Assembly: GCF_013415905.1 (NCBI RefSeq)
Contig: NZ_CP058909.1
Coordinates: 3,472,001 to 3,536,000, forward strand
Direction of reading: 5' to 3'
Source: Halosimplex pelagicum
Lineage (GTDB): Archaea; Halobacteriota; Halobacteria; Halobacteriales; Haloarculaceae
DNA: 64,000 nt
In this document: positions 37,741-44,928 of the stretch, piece by piece
Numbering within the stretch: position 1 is the stretch's first letter
Layout of the letters: every line of letters begins with the position of its first letter
Notes under the pieces: generated by a model
What the model was told of the DNA's origin: nothing
What the model saw: the letters and a program-made list of their open reading frames with translations, nothing else
Database searches by the model: none
Position numbers and translations under genes: made by a program

Positions 37741-39195
37741 TCAGCCCCCGTTGCTCTCGGCGGCCGAGTCGACGCCCATCGCGTCGAACAGTTTCTTCCG
37801 GACGGCCTCCTCGGTGAGCTGGAGCAGCGTCTCGCGGTTGTCCTCGCTGGTCTCGATGCCCGTGAAGATGCCCAGCGGGATCTCGACGGCGGCGTCGGTC
37901 GAGTGGCCCTTCGCCTCGCCCATCTCGCCGAAGGCGTCGTCGAGCACTTTGCCGATGTTCATCCGGATGTCCTTCGAGCGGGCGGCCAGATAGATGGTGT
38001 CGTCGGCGATGGCGAAGACGGCGGTGGTGGTGATCCCCTCCAGATTCAGGAGGTGCTGGGCGGCCTGGGCGAGCGCGTCGCGGTCGCGGATAAAGCCGGC
38101 GTTGGAGACGAGATGGGAGCCGCTGACCTCGCGGTTGCGGATGGCCTCGGCGAGCACGTCCAGCGTTTCCGGCGACATCGACGGGGACTCGACCTGTTCG
38201 AGCGTGTCGTGGTCGGCGAACGGATAGAGGTAGGCGGCGGCGGTCAGGTCGGCGGGCGTCGTGTCGCGCTTGAAGTCCAGCGTCTCGGCGCGGATGCCGT
38301 ACAGCAGGGCCGTGGCGACCTCCTGGCTGAGATTGAGGTCGAGCTCCTGGATGTACTTGGTGAGGATCGTGGAGGTGGCCGAGACGTTCGAGCGCACGTC
38401 CTCGAAACTGGCGTCGACCTCGTCGTCCTCCTGCTCGTAGTGGTCGACGAGGATGTCGATGGCCTCGGCCTCGGCGGGCGCGCCGCCCTTGGCGTAATCG
38501 ACCAGCGCGACGGTGTCGTAGTCGGCCATGTCGACCTCGTCCCGGGAGACCAGGTCGATGCCGAGCAGGTTGACGAACGCGCGGTTCTCCTGGTGGCCGA
38601 TCTCGCCCTCGTAGATGATGTCGGCCTCCACGTCGCGGCTGGCCGCGATGTCCCGGAGAGCGGCGGCGCTGGCGATGGAGTCGGGGTCGGGGCTTCGGTG
38701 GACGAGGATCGCCATCCGGCCGTCCGTGTCGTCGATGACTTCGGCGAGGTTGCGGGCCTTGTACTCCAGTTCGCCGGTCTCCAGGGCGCGCAGCGCGGAG
38801 TCGGCGATGACGGCGGAGGGGTTGATCACCACGTCGGCGCCCAGATCCGTGAGTTCGTCGGCGGAGACGGGGTCGGAGGCCCTGGCGACGATGAAGTGGT
38901 CGTCGCCGCGGGCGCGGATGTTCTCGACGGCGGCGGAGTTGGCCTCGACGTCGGAGGACATGATGAGGACCACGTCGCAGTCGGCGACCGCGTCGACGAC
39001 CGACTCGTCGCGGATGTCGGCGACGTTGGCGTCGAGGTCCTGGTCGCGCAGCGCCTCGACGCGTCCCTCGTCGCGGTCGATGATCTCGACGCTCTTGCCC
39101 TCGCCCACCAGTTCCTCGGCGACGGCGTGACCCACGCTCCCACACCCGAGGATAGCGTAGCGGGACATCGACGCCATCGTGATGCCGGTACTCAT
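37741..39195 (-). CDS. DHH-family phosphoesterase fused to a TrkA-N (NAD-binding) domain
   Basis: 484 residues. Residues 8-130 form a Rossmann domain (YAILGCGSVGHAVAEELVG, DVVLIMSSDVEAN). Residues 155-360 are a DHH phosphoesterase (VHRSPDPDSIASAAAL, TVALVDYAKGG, LVDHYEQ, the last in place of DHH), and the C-terminal DHHA1 part has GSHLVSNAGFIRDRD. Such fusions occur in archaea; they are thought to hydrolyse small nucleotides or oligoRNA under redox control. Cytosolic. Confidence 0.88.
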   Translation of the reverse strand: MSTGITMASMSRYAILGCGSVGHAVAEELVGEGKSVEIIDRDEGRVEALRDQDLDANVADIRDESVVDAVADCDVVLIMSSDVEANSAAVENIRARGDDHFIVARASDPVSADELTDLGADVVINPSAVIADSALRALETGELEYKARNLAEVIDDTDGRMAILVHRSPDPDSIASAAALRDIAASRDVEADIIYEGEIGHQENRAFVNLLGIDLVSRDEVDMADYDTVALVDYAKGGAPAEAEAIDILVDHYEQEDDEVDASFEDVRSNVSATSTILTKYIQELDLNLSQEVATALLYGIRAETLDFKRDTTPADLTAAAYLYPFADHDTLEQVESPSMSPETLDVLAEAIRNREVSGSHLVSNAGFIRDRDALAQAAQHLLNLEGITTTAVFAIADDTIYLAARSKDIRMNIGKVLDDAFGEMGEAKGHSTDAAVEIPLGIFTGIETSEDNRETLLQLTEEAVRKKLFDAMGVDSAAESNGG

Positions 39196-39297
39196 AGTGT
39201 CACCTCAAAGGCGACGACGCATATAATTCCCCCTTGTTCCGAGCCCGCGGGCCCGAACAGTAACGTATTTCAGTCAACCTCCGTAACTCGAATTCGT

Positions 39298-39371
39298 GGG
39301 CCGGTAGCTCAGTCCGGCAGAGCGTCTGACTCTTAATCAGACGGTCAGGGGTTCAAATCCCTTCCGGCCCG
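39298..39371 (+). tRNA. tRNA-Lys (anticodon CTT)
   Basis: A 74-base cloverleaf with a GGGCCGG/CCGGCCC acceptor, D stem GCTC/GAGC, anticodon stem TCTGA/TCAGA around loop CTCTTAA (anticodon CTT), T arm AGGGG-TTCAAAT-CCCTT and discriminator G. No intron and no encoded CCA. A tatttcag box lies about 27 bases upstream. Its 3' end has no integrase next to it. Confidence 0.97.
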
Positions 39372-39610
39372 CTTTCTGCCGTGAACCGACCGCGAGCATC
39401 GCGTGTCGGCTATCTTCGCGAATACCGCGTCCCGACCGCTCTCACCGGCACTCGGTAGCGTCGGGCTACACGCCCGTGCGTCGAGATACGCGGCGCCTGT
39501 TTTCGAGGCGCCCGGCGTACGGTCGCGCTCGGGGCCGCGGCCGTGACGCCACTCGTCACGTCGGCGACCGGAAACGGCGGCGACGGAGAATGAGTGCGTC
39601 GGCGGTCGAC
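39372..39610. other. 239-base gap after tRNA-Lys without a supported gene
   Basis: GC-rich sequence with no family-like frame. It separates the tRNA from the convergent small gene at 39611. The later gap 39785-40040 also shows no gene beyond the upstream region of that small gene. Confidence 0.5.
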
Positions 39611-39784
39611 CTAGCGCCACTCGTCGAGCGAACACGCGTCGCTCTCCGGCGCGGAGAGCCACGACTCGTCGCGGGCGATATCGGCGACGACGAACCGGGC
39701 CGTCCCGTCGGCCTCGTCGACCGCCGCGACGACCTCCCGCTCGTCCACCGATCGTTGCTCGACCGACCGCACATCGGTGCTCAT
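39611..39784 (-). CDS. DUF7556-like small haloarchaeal protein
   Basis: 57 residues (STDVRSVEQRSVDEREVVAA...FVVADIARDESWLSAPE, ending SLDEWR). This short conserved block recurs in haloarchaea, and I recall it as DUF7556. The start at 39784 is the first residue of the conserved part; the frame runs 27 codons further upstream. Function unknown. Confidence 0.7.
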   Translation of the reverse strand: MSTDVRSVEQRSVDEREVVAAVDEADGTARFVVADIARDESWLSAPESDACSLDEWR

Positions 39785-40040
39785 ACTCAGATATTCACCA
39801 GATAGTGTGATGAATGTTTTGGTTTGGATGGGATCGTGGCGTACATTCAAAGAAGTATTCGACATCGTTGAATCTATGTCTCGATTTCGCTCTTAGATGT
39901 GGACGGCGGCGTTCGGATGGGCTGTGGAGGAGAGACTCGGCGGTCTTGGCGTCCGAGACGGGGAGAGACGCGGCTCGCGGTCGAACGCCTCGGCGGAACG
40001 GATGCGGACGAAAACGGCGATAACGCGCGGTTCGAGCCGG

Positions 40041-40880
40041 CTACTGGTTGATGCCGTACACGTCGCCCGACCAGTCGCGGGCCGGGTGGTCGTACACCGG
40101 TTCGTCGCGGTCGCGGTCGTCGAGCGTCTCCAGGTCCTCGTCGGCCATCGACCAGTCGAACAGGTCGAAATTCGACTCGACGTGCTCCGGCGAGGAGGAC
40201 TTGGGCAGGACGACGATATCGCGCTCGATGGCCCACTTCAGGACGATCTGGGCCGGGTGTTTGTCGTACTCGTCGGCCAGGGTCTGGACGGCCTCGTCCT
40301 CGAAGACCTCGGTGCGGGCCAGCGGCGCCGCGGCTTCGACCACGGTGTCGGTCTCGCGGCAGTACTCCACCAGGTCCGGCCGCTGGAGCCACGGGTGGAA
40401 CTCGATCTGGTTGACCGCGATCGGCACCTCCGAGACGTGCTGGGCGCAGGACAGCTGATAGGCGCTGAAGTTCGAGACGCCGACGTTTCGGACGAGCCCC
40501 TCGTCGTACAGCGTCGCCATCGCGTCCATCGTCTCCCGCAGCGAGACTGCGGGGTTGGGCCAGTGGATCAGGTACAGGTCGAGGTAGTCCGTGCCCAGTC
40601 GGTCCAGGGAGTCCCGGCAGGACTCGATCACCGAGTCGTAGTTGAGGTGCTTCGGCAGGACCTTCGACGTGAGGAACACGTCCTCGCGGTCGTACTCGGC
40701 CAGTGCCTCGCCGATCTCCGCCTCGTTCTTGTACCCCTCCGCGGTGTCGACGTGTCCGTAGCCGGCGTCGAGCGCGGCGCGGACGCCCTCCTGTACGGTC
40801 TCGCCGCCGATGTTCCACGTGCCGTACCCGACCTGCGGGAGTTCGTCGCCGCTCGGAAGCGTCTGCGTCGGTACCGTCAT
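40041..40880 (-). CDS. Aldo/keto reductase
   Basis: 279 residues. The catalytic tetrad is visible: Asp and Tyr in YGHVDTAEGYKNEAEIG, Lys in FLTSKVLPKHL and His in LYLIHWPNPAVS. The NADPH-binding end VVLPKSSSPEHVESNFDLFD is present. It reduces aldehydes or ketones in the cytosol; substrate unknown. Stop near 40041, start MTVPTQTLPSGDELPQVGYG. Confidence 0.93.
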   Translation of the reverse strand: MTVPTQTLPSGDELPQVGYGTWNIGGETVQEGVRAALDAGYGHVDTAEGYKNEAEIGEALAEYDREDVFLTSKVLPKHLNYDSVIESCRDSLDRLGTDYLDLYLIHWPNPAVSLRETMDAMATLYDEGLVRNVGVSNFSAYQLSCAQHVSEVPIAVNQIEFHPWLQRPDLVEYCRETDTVVEAAAPLARTEVFEDEAVQTLADEYDKHPAQIVLKWAIERDIVVLPKSSSPEHVESNFDLFDWSMADEDLETLDDRDRDEPVYDHPARDWSGDVYGINQ

Positions 40881-40950
40881 AGAAGTGTCACCGGATCGTC
40901 GTTGGGTCGGTGGCGGGTTGTAAGTACTGATACCGGAGGTTCGTGCTCGG

Positions 40951-41139
40951 TTAGAGCCCCTGGAGAGCGAGTCCCGTGAGCGTCGCGAGCAGGCCGCAGC
41001 CGAGCGCGAACGCGACCCGGTCGAGTCCCCGGCCGTCGACCGGCGAGAACACGAGCGGCGCGAGCGTGAGCGCTATCGTCGTTCCCGCGATTATCCGCAG
41101 TTGGTCGGCCGTATACCCGTAGTACTCCCCCTCTGGCAT
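40951..41139 (-). CDS. Small membrane protein, 62 aa
   Basis: Two hydrophobic helices (residues 14-32 and 42-61) separated by SPVDGRGLDR, after a charged start EGEYYGYTADQLRI. No family named. It is the last chromosomal gene before the provirus. Confidence 0.55.
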   Translation of the reverse strand: MPEGEYYGYTADQLRIIAGTTIALTLAPLVFSPVDGRGLDRVAFALGCGLLATLTGLALQGL

Positions 41140-41190
41140 TCGTTCCGGGTCCCGACTCCCTCGCTGAAAACGGTAGCGAACGGCCGAGTA

Positions 41191-41215
41191 GATGGGTTCG
41201 GGCGGATGTTGAACC
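41191..41215. other. attL: displaced tRNA-Val 3' end
   Basis: The first 17 bases repeat the tRNA-Val 3' end exactly, then gttgaacc against ttgaacc in the tRNA (one extra base). It is a partial tRNA piece only. Confidence 0.8.
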
Positions 41216-41218
41216 GGA

Positions 41219-41263
41219 GGAAGACGCGCTCGTTCGCTTCGCTCACTCTGCTGCGCGTCTTCC
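41219..41263. repeat. Perfect 11-base inverted repeat inside attL region
   Basis: GGAAGACGCGC (41219-41229) and its complement (41253-41263) flank a 23-base loop. Outside the stem, ttgaacc (41209-41215) and ggttcaa (41266-41272) also pair, so the dyad spans about 64 bases. Confidence 0.75.
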
Positions 41264-41288
41264 AGGGTTCAAATCGCCCTCACGAACG

Positions 41289-41322
41289 GTCCTGTCGCTC
41301 ACGGAGTCGTTCGCGACAGGAC
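41289..41322. repeat. 10-base inverted repeat inside attL region
   Basis: GTCCTGTCGC (41289-41298) and its complement (41313-41322) surround a 14-base loop. A further copy of gggttcgggcggg follows at 41326-41338. Confidence 0.75.
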
Positions 41323-41412
41323 AGTGGGTTCGGGCGGGAACCGAATACTCTCGGTCTGAGCCGGCTATTCCGGTGCTATTCGACTGGTCGTGTTCGGGGT
41401 GAACTGGTGGGT

Positions 41413-42441
41413 TCATGGCTCTGGTTCGAAGGACAGCTTTTCGAGGTGCGGCCGACGGCGCTGTTCCATCCGCTCGCGCGGCTCCGTCTTGTCGTAGTGC
41501 TGTTCCAGGGTCCGCCGGGCGACGTTCGCCCGCTCGCTGACGATCTCGATCGGGACGCCGCAGTCGAGTTGCCAGCTGATCGAGCCGGTTCGGATCTGGT
41601 GGGGCGACCGGCTCGACGGGCACTTGCTCTCGTGGTTCGGCTCCCGGAAGTCGCAGGTCGGGATCTCGTGGTTGTGCGGGCACTCCCCGTAGTTGCACGG
41701 CTGGGTCACCCGATAGGAGACCACTCGGACGGTGTTGACACTCGGTCGGCCCTCGCGCGTCGTCAGCAGCGGCTCGCGGCCGTGCTCGTCGCGTGTGTCC
41801 CAACGGTCTCCGTCGAGATACTCCGCGATCGCGTCGGCCGACTCGGCCGGCAGCCCGACGACGCGCTCACCGTCGGACTTGTTCTTGAGCGGGGTGCCCG
41901 ACTCCGGGCGGTGATGGAACTCGACGAGCTGCTCGTCGGCGTCGAAGTCCTGGCGGTCGAGTGCTCGAAGCGCACCGAGGCGGGCTGCCGTACTCCAGGC
42001 CAGCTCAAGGAACGCGTGGGTCCGGGTTCCCCGCTGGTGGTCCCGGTAGTAGTCGAGTAGCCGGAGGGCGTCGGCAGCGGCGAGCTTCTTGTCGCTGCTC
42101 TTGGCCTCCTTCGGGATGTGGATGTCCGGGACCTTCTCGGCGAGACTGTCGTCGACAGCCTCGATGCGCTCCAGGTACTCGATGAACCGGCGGAGCGTCC
42201 CCATCTCCTTCCCGAGAGTCATCACCGTCACGTCGCGGCCGCGGCGGGCCGTCTCGTACTGCTCGAAGTGCCAGCCGTTGAGCTCGCTGACGCGGTCGAT
42301 CCCCTGGTCCTCGCACCACTCGACGAACAGCCGGAGACGGTAGTAGATCGCCTTCATCGACCGCTCCGTCCGCTCGGGACGCTTGCGGTCGACGTATCGG
42401 GACCACGCCTCGCGAGGGCGAAGATCCGGGCCGTCGGTCAC
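41413..42441 (-). CDS. Tyrosine recombinase / provirus integrase
   Basis: 342 residues. A SAM-like core-binding domain (10-115) precedes the catalytic domain with Arg in STAARLGALRALDRQDFD, the His-x-x-Arg box SPHQIRTGSISW and the nucleophile Tyr in LEQHYDK. Between them lies a cysteine-rich insert (CNYGEC...CDF...SKCPSS) that looks like a zinc site. Located next to attL, it should catalyse integration into and excision from tRNA-Val. Its start overlaps the next upstream gene (ATGA). Confidence 0.92.
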   Translation of the reverse strand: MTDGPDLRPREAWSRYVDRKRPERTERSMKAIYYRLRLFVEWCEDQGIDRVSELNGWHFEQYETARRGRDVTVMTLGKEMGTLRRFIEYLERIEAVDDSLAEKVPDIHIPKEAKSSDKKLAAADALRLLDYYRDHQRGTRTHAFLELAWSTAARLGALRALDRQDFDADEQLVEFHHRPESGTPLKNKSDGERVVGLPAESADAIAEYLDGDRWDTRDEHGREPLLTTREGRPSVNTVRVVSYRVTQPCNYGECPHNHEIPTCDFREPNHESKCPSSRSPHQIRTGSISWQLDCGVPIEIVSERANVARRTLEQHYDKTEPRERMEQRRRPHLEKLSFEPEP

Positions 42442-42608
42442 CGTTCACCTCCCGTCTGTAATGAGCGTTCCAAGTCATCGGCACACGTACGGAACGCTTC
42501 GCGTGCCCCCTGGTGAAAGTCCGTCAAGTCGTCGTTCTCCTCCGCCCACCGTCGCCACTTGTCGACTAACTCCTCAGGGGACAGCTGTTCACTCTCGTCC
42601 TCAGACAT
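42438..42608 (-). CDS. Small acidic provirus protein, 56 aa
   Basis: Starts MSEDESEQLSPEELVDKWRR. Helical and acidic, with WRRWAEENDDLTDFHQGA, and overlapping genes on both sides (4 and 8 bases), which supports translation. Function unknown; being co-translated with the integrase, it could be an excision or accessory factor. Confidence 0.6.
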   Translation of the reverse strand: MSEDESEQLSPEELVDKWRRWAEENDDLTDFHQGAREAFRTCADDLERSLQTGGER

Positions 42609-42720
42609 CGCGATCACTCCCAAGGGCCCCGCACTCGGGGCAGGCCTCGTAGATGAGGCGCTGGTGGCCGCACTTCCAGCACTCCGTTCGCTCAGTGCCG
42701 TCTGTCGAGCGATCGGTCAT
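42601..42720 (-). CDS. Mini zinc-ribbon protein, 39 aa
   Basis: MTDRSTDGTERTECWKCGHQ followed by RLIYEACPECGALGS: CWKC and CPEC pairs form one zinc ribbon. Overlaps both neighbours, so it is part of the early provirus operon. Probably a nucleic-acid or protein binding module. Confidence 0.6.
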   Translation of the reverse strand: MTDRSTDGTERTECWKCGHQRLIYEACPECGALGSDRDV

Positions 42721-42950
42721 GCCTCTGTCTCGCTGAGTCTCGACTGATCGTCCGCGAGTAGCCGCTCCTCGTCGGGCTGGATGTTTCGCCACTGGAGCGA
42801 CCACTCCTCCATCCGCTCGCGGAGGTCGGTGACGCGATCGTCGAGCGTCTCCACGTCGGGGGCGGAGACGGTGGCCTTCATCGTCTCCTTGTTGCCCGAG
42901 TCGCCGCCGCGGGTCATCTTCACCGTGAGTTCGATGTCGTCGTCGGTCAC
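42717..42950 (-). CDS. Provirus protein of unknown function, 77 aa
   Basis: GTG start at 42950 (TDDDIELTVKMTRGGDSGNK), chosen because it overlaps the stop of the preceding zinc-ribbon gene (GTGA) and because upstream residues are out of character. A beta strand pair is followed by helix VETLDDRVTDLRERMEEWSL. No family recognised. Confidence 0.6.
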   Translation of the reverse strand: MTDDDIELTVKMTRGGDSGNKETMKATVSAPDVETLDDRVTDLRERMEEWSLQWRNIQPDEERLLADDQSRLSETEA

Positions 42951-43060
42951 CGTCGACCACCCGAACAGTCCGGACACTCGTAGCTCGGGACTCCGGTCCG
43001 GCTGGACCGAGCGACGAGACGGGTACCGCAGTGGGGACAGAAGCGGTACGTCCCTCTCAT
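42947..43060 (-). CDS. Mini zinc-ribbon protein, 37 aa
   Basis: Reads MRGTYRFCPHCGTRLVARSS then RTGVPSYECPDCSGGRR and stop. Two CxxC pairs 20 residues apart form a classic zinc ribbon. The 4-base overlaps at both ends (stop of this gene with GTG of the next; its ATG with the stop of the 207 aa gene) make it a convincing coding gene despite its size. Confidence 0.65.
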   Translation of the reverse strand: MRGTYRFCPHCGTRLVARSSRTGVPSYECPDCSGGRR

Positions 43061-43680
43061 CGTTCACCACTCGGGTCATCCGAAAGGCCTCGTAGGAGTT
43101 CCTCCGCACCGCCGCCGAAAGCGCCGTCGTCGTACATGCTGACGATCGACTCCGGGGGTTTCTCTTCGGCAGCCTCCCAGTGCTCCCGTTTCAGCGCCCC
43201 GTGCCTGCCGTCGGGGTTGGTGTACCGCAGGTCGCCCGACTCAGTCACTTTCGCGTCGATGGCGACGAGCCAGCCGTCGCGATCGTCGGTCTCGATGACG
43301 ACGTAGGGCTCTTCGACGGTCACCTTCTCGTCTCGCGACTCCGCGATCTCGACAGCGCCGCCGTCGGTCAGCGGCTCCTCGTCGGTCCACAGGTCGACGG
43401 CGTCGAGGTCGACGCGCTCGGCCAGCTCCAGTGCGCGATCCTCCACCGCACCGGCCTTCCCCTCCGCTGAAAACTCGAAGGGACGATCCCCCGCCTGGAG
43501 ACGGCGAAGGGCGGTCAGTTCGTGAACGAGTTCCAGAGTGACGGCGTTCTGAACGCGCGTCTGGTCCGCGAGCGCTTCGAGCGCGTCCGCCTGGCGCTTC
43601 TCGACCGCGAGGGACTCTTCCATGGCCTCCCACGCCTCGCCGGGCGTCGGCGCCTCTCGCGGGTCCGTGTCGCCGCTCAT
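43057..43680 (-). CDS. Provirus protein of unknown function, 207 aa
   Basis: N-terminal coiled helices (EAWEAMEESLAVEKRQADAL, VTLELVHELTALRRLQAG), a middle acidic region and a C-terminal beta-rich part (PYVVIETDDRDGWLVAIDA, SGDLRYTNPDGRHGALKREH). Soluble, no cysteines. Overlaps neighbours by 4 bases on each side. No family recognised; by position an early protein. Confidence 0.65.
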   Translation of the reverse strand: MSGDTDPREAPTPGEAWEAMEESLAVEKRQADALEALADQTRVQNAVTLELVHELTALRRLQAGDRPFEFSAEGKAGAVEDRALELAERVDLDAVDLWTDEEPLTDGGAVEIAESRDEKVTVEEPYVVIETDDRDGWLVAIDAKVTESGDLRYTNPDGRHGALKREHWEAAEEKPPESIVSMYDDGAFGGGAEELLRGLSDDPSGER

Positions 43681-43757
43681 GGGCCTTCCTCCTCGTCGTC
43701 ACTCTTTTGCTCGCTCGCATCAGTATCGAAAGCGGGGGCCTGCGTGCTACTGGACAT
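43677..43757 (-). CDS. Tiny provirus ORF, 26 aa
   Basis: MSSSTQAPAFDTDASEQKSD and DEEEGP, then stop overlapping the next ATG (ATGA). The overlap and acidic composition favour real translation; it is too short to assign. Confidence 0.4.
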   Translation of the reverse strand: MSSSTQAPAFDTDASEQKSDDEEEGP

Positions 43758-43760
43758 AGT

Positions 43761-43970
43761 TTAGGCAGCCCCCTCTTTCCGACGACCTTCCTCGTGGTTT
43801 TCGTCGACGCCGACGACGACGTTCGGACAGGTGAACGGCGTCCCGGTGTGCTCGCGCAGTATCTGCCGGACGTACGGCGCGAGGTCCATGTCGTATTTAT
43901 CGGCCTCTTCATCGATTCCGTCGGCCATCTCCGGTGGCATGGAGACGGACACGGTCACGTAGCGTGACAT
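43761..43970 (-). CDS. Ribbon-helix-helix regulator of the provirus
   Basis: 69 residues: MSRYVTVSVSMPPEMADGID (RHH strand and helix), DLAPYVRQILREHTG (second helix). It is the first gene of the leftward early operon and faces the repressor gene across 128 AT-rich bases holding a 10-base dyad. It probably autoregulates this divergent promoter. Confidence 0.75.
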   Translation of the reverse strand: MSRYVTVSVSMPPEMADGIDEEADKYDMDLAPYVRQILREHTGTPFTCPNVVVGVDENHEEGRRKEGAA

Positions 43971-44017
43971 GCGTAAGTTATTGATTAACCGGCGCTTAAT
44001 ATATTTACTGGTAGGTG

Positions 44018-44066
44018 TTATACCACCAATTATTCAGCGTAATATATCACCTAATCGGTGGTATAA
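44018..44066. promoter_or_regulatory. Operator-like dyad between divergent regulators
   Basis: TTATACCACC (44018-44027) and GGTGGTATAA (44057-44066) are perfect complements, 29 bases apart, in the AT-rich gap between the leftward RHH gene and the rightward repressor gene. Between them are aatatatcac and similar TATA-like stretches. A likely binding site pair for one of the regulators. Confidence 0.6.
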
Positions 44067-44098
44067 TCGGATCTGGCTCAATAACTCACTTACTAACA

Positions 44099-44425
44099 AT
44101 GTCGAAACGCTATTCGGGGGATTGGATGGTCCTCGCTGACGATAGAATCCTCGAATATCTATACGACGAAGAGACTGCAAGCCCGTCAGAGATGGCAAAA
44201 AGCGGTTTCGTTCGGTATACGAGTTCGTACATCTCTCAAAGGTGTCAAAAATTGGTTAATCATGGGCTACTTCGAAATCTCGGGCGGGGAGTTTACACTA
44301 TCACAGATAGGGGAGAGATGTACTTAGAGGGCAAACTGGACACCGCGGAAGATTCGCCCGATCGCGTGGGCTCGGATGTTGAAGACAACGGACCAACCGT
44401 AGGGGAGAACCACGAGCAGGCCTAA
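44099..44425 (+). CDS. phiH1-type winged-helix repressor
   Basis: 108 residues from MSKRYSGDWMVLADDRILEY. A winged helix is visible (SPSEMAKSG, SYISQRCQKLVNHGLLRN, GVYTITDRGEMYLEG), followed by an acidic tail. It matches the family of the phiH virus repressor. The ATG at 44099 follows the operator region; an earlier in-frame ATG would run through it. Likely lysogeny repressor. Confidence 0.82.
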   Translation: MSKRYSGDWMVLADDRILEYLYDEETASPSEMAKSGFVRYTSSYISQRCQKLVNHGLLRNLGRGVYTITDRGEMYLEGKLDTAEDSPDRVGSDVEDNGPTVGENHEQA

Positions 44426-44428
44426 AAT

Positions 44429-44719
44429 ATGCGAAAGAGAAAGTCGGCATTTTGGATGAAACAGTTGGATGAACGGATTTTGGAAACGCTGAGCCGGGAG
44501 GGCTGGTCAACACCAAAGATGCTCGCCCGTGAAAGCCGGATCTCTTGCTCAAAGGGGCACGTGCGGGAGCGAATCGAGAAGCTACGGCACACCGGGTTCG
44601 TCGGCCAGCTGCACGGCGATATGTTCGTGCTGACCCGGGACGGGAAGCTCTACCTCGACGGCGAGATCGACGCGAACAATCGGCCGTGGCCGCCTGGTGA
44701 CCGAATGCTTAGAAGATAA
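44429..44719 (+). CDS. Second phiH1-like winged-helix protein
   Basis: 96 residues: MKQLDERILETLSREGWSTP, ISCSKGHVRERIEKLRHTGF and VLTRDGKLYLDGEID. It is a paralogue of the preceding repressor, three bases downstream of it. The first half is AT-rich, the second half GC-rich, which hints at a patchwork origin. Confidence 0.75.
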   Translation: MRKRKSAFWMKQLDERILETLSREGWSTPKMLARESRISCSKGHVRERIEKLRHTGFVGQLHGDMFVLTRDGKLYLDGEIDANNRPWPPGDRMLRR

Positions 44720-44928
44720 CGACTGTAGTACCAATTACTGAGACATGATTAAAGAACATCTGCACAAAATTCCTCTCGCTTATCGTATTTGGAGACTTGT
44801 GAGTAGAGCCTTTAGGACCACAAAGCAAGTGATTCTAGGGAGAATCATACATCTTCTTGCAATAATCTTTGTTTCGTCATTTTCCTATTTACTTTTACAC
44901 TCCTATAGAAATGGAATTGATATCACTG

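Noticed and set aside
39298..39371. tRNA-Lys as an integration site
   Set aside because: No repeated 3' end or integrase beside it; the partial copies found belong to tRNA-Val.
41266..41287. A third tRNA gene suggested by ggttcaaatcgccct
   Set aside because: Only a T-arm-like piece is present; no acceptor or anticodon arm pairs around it.
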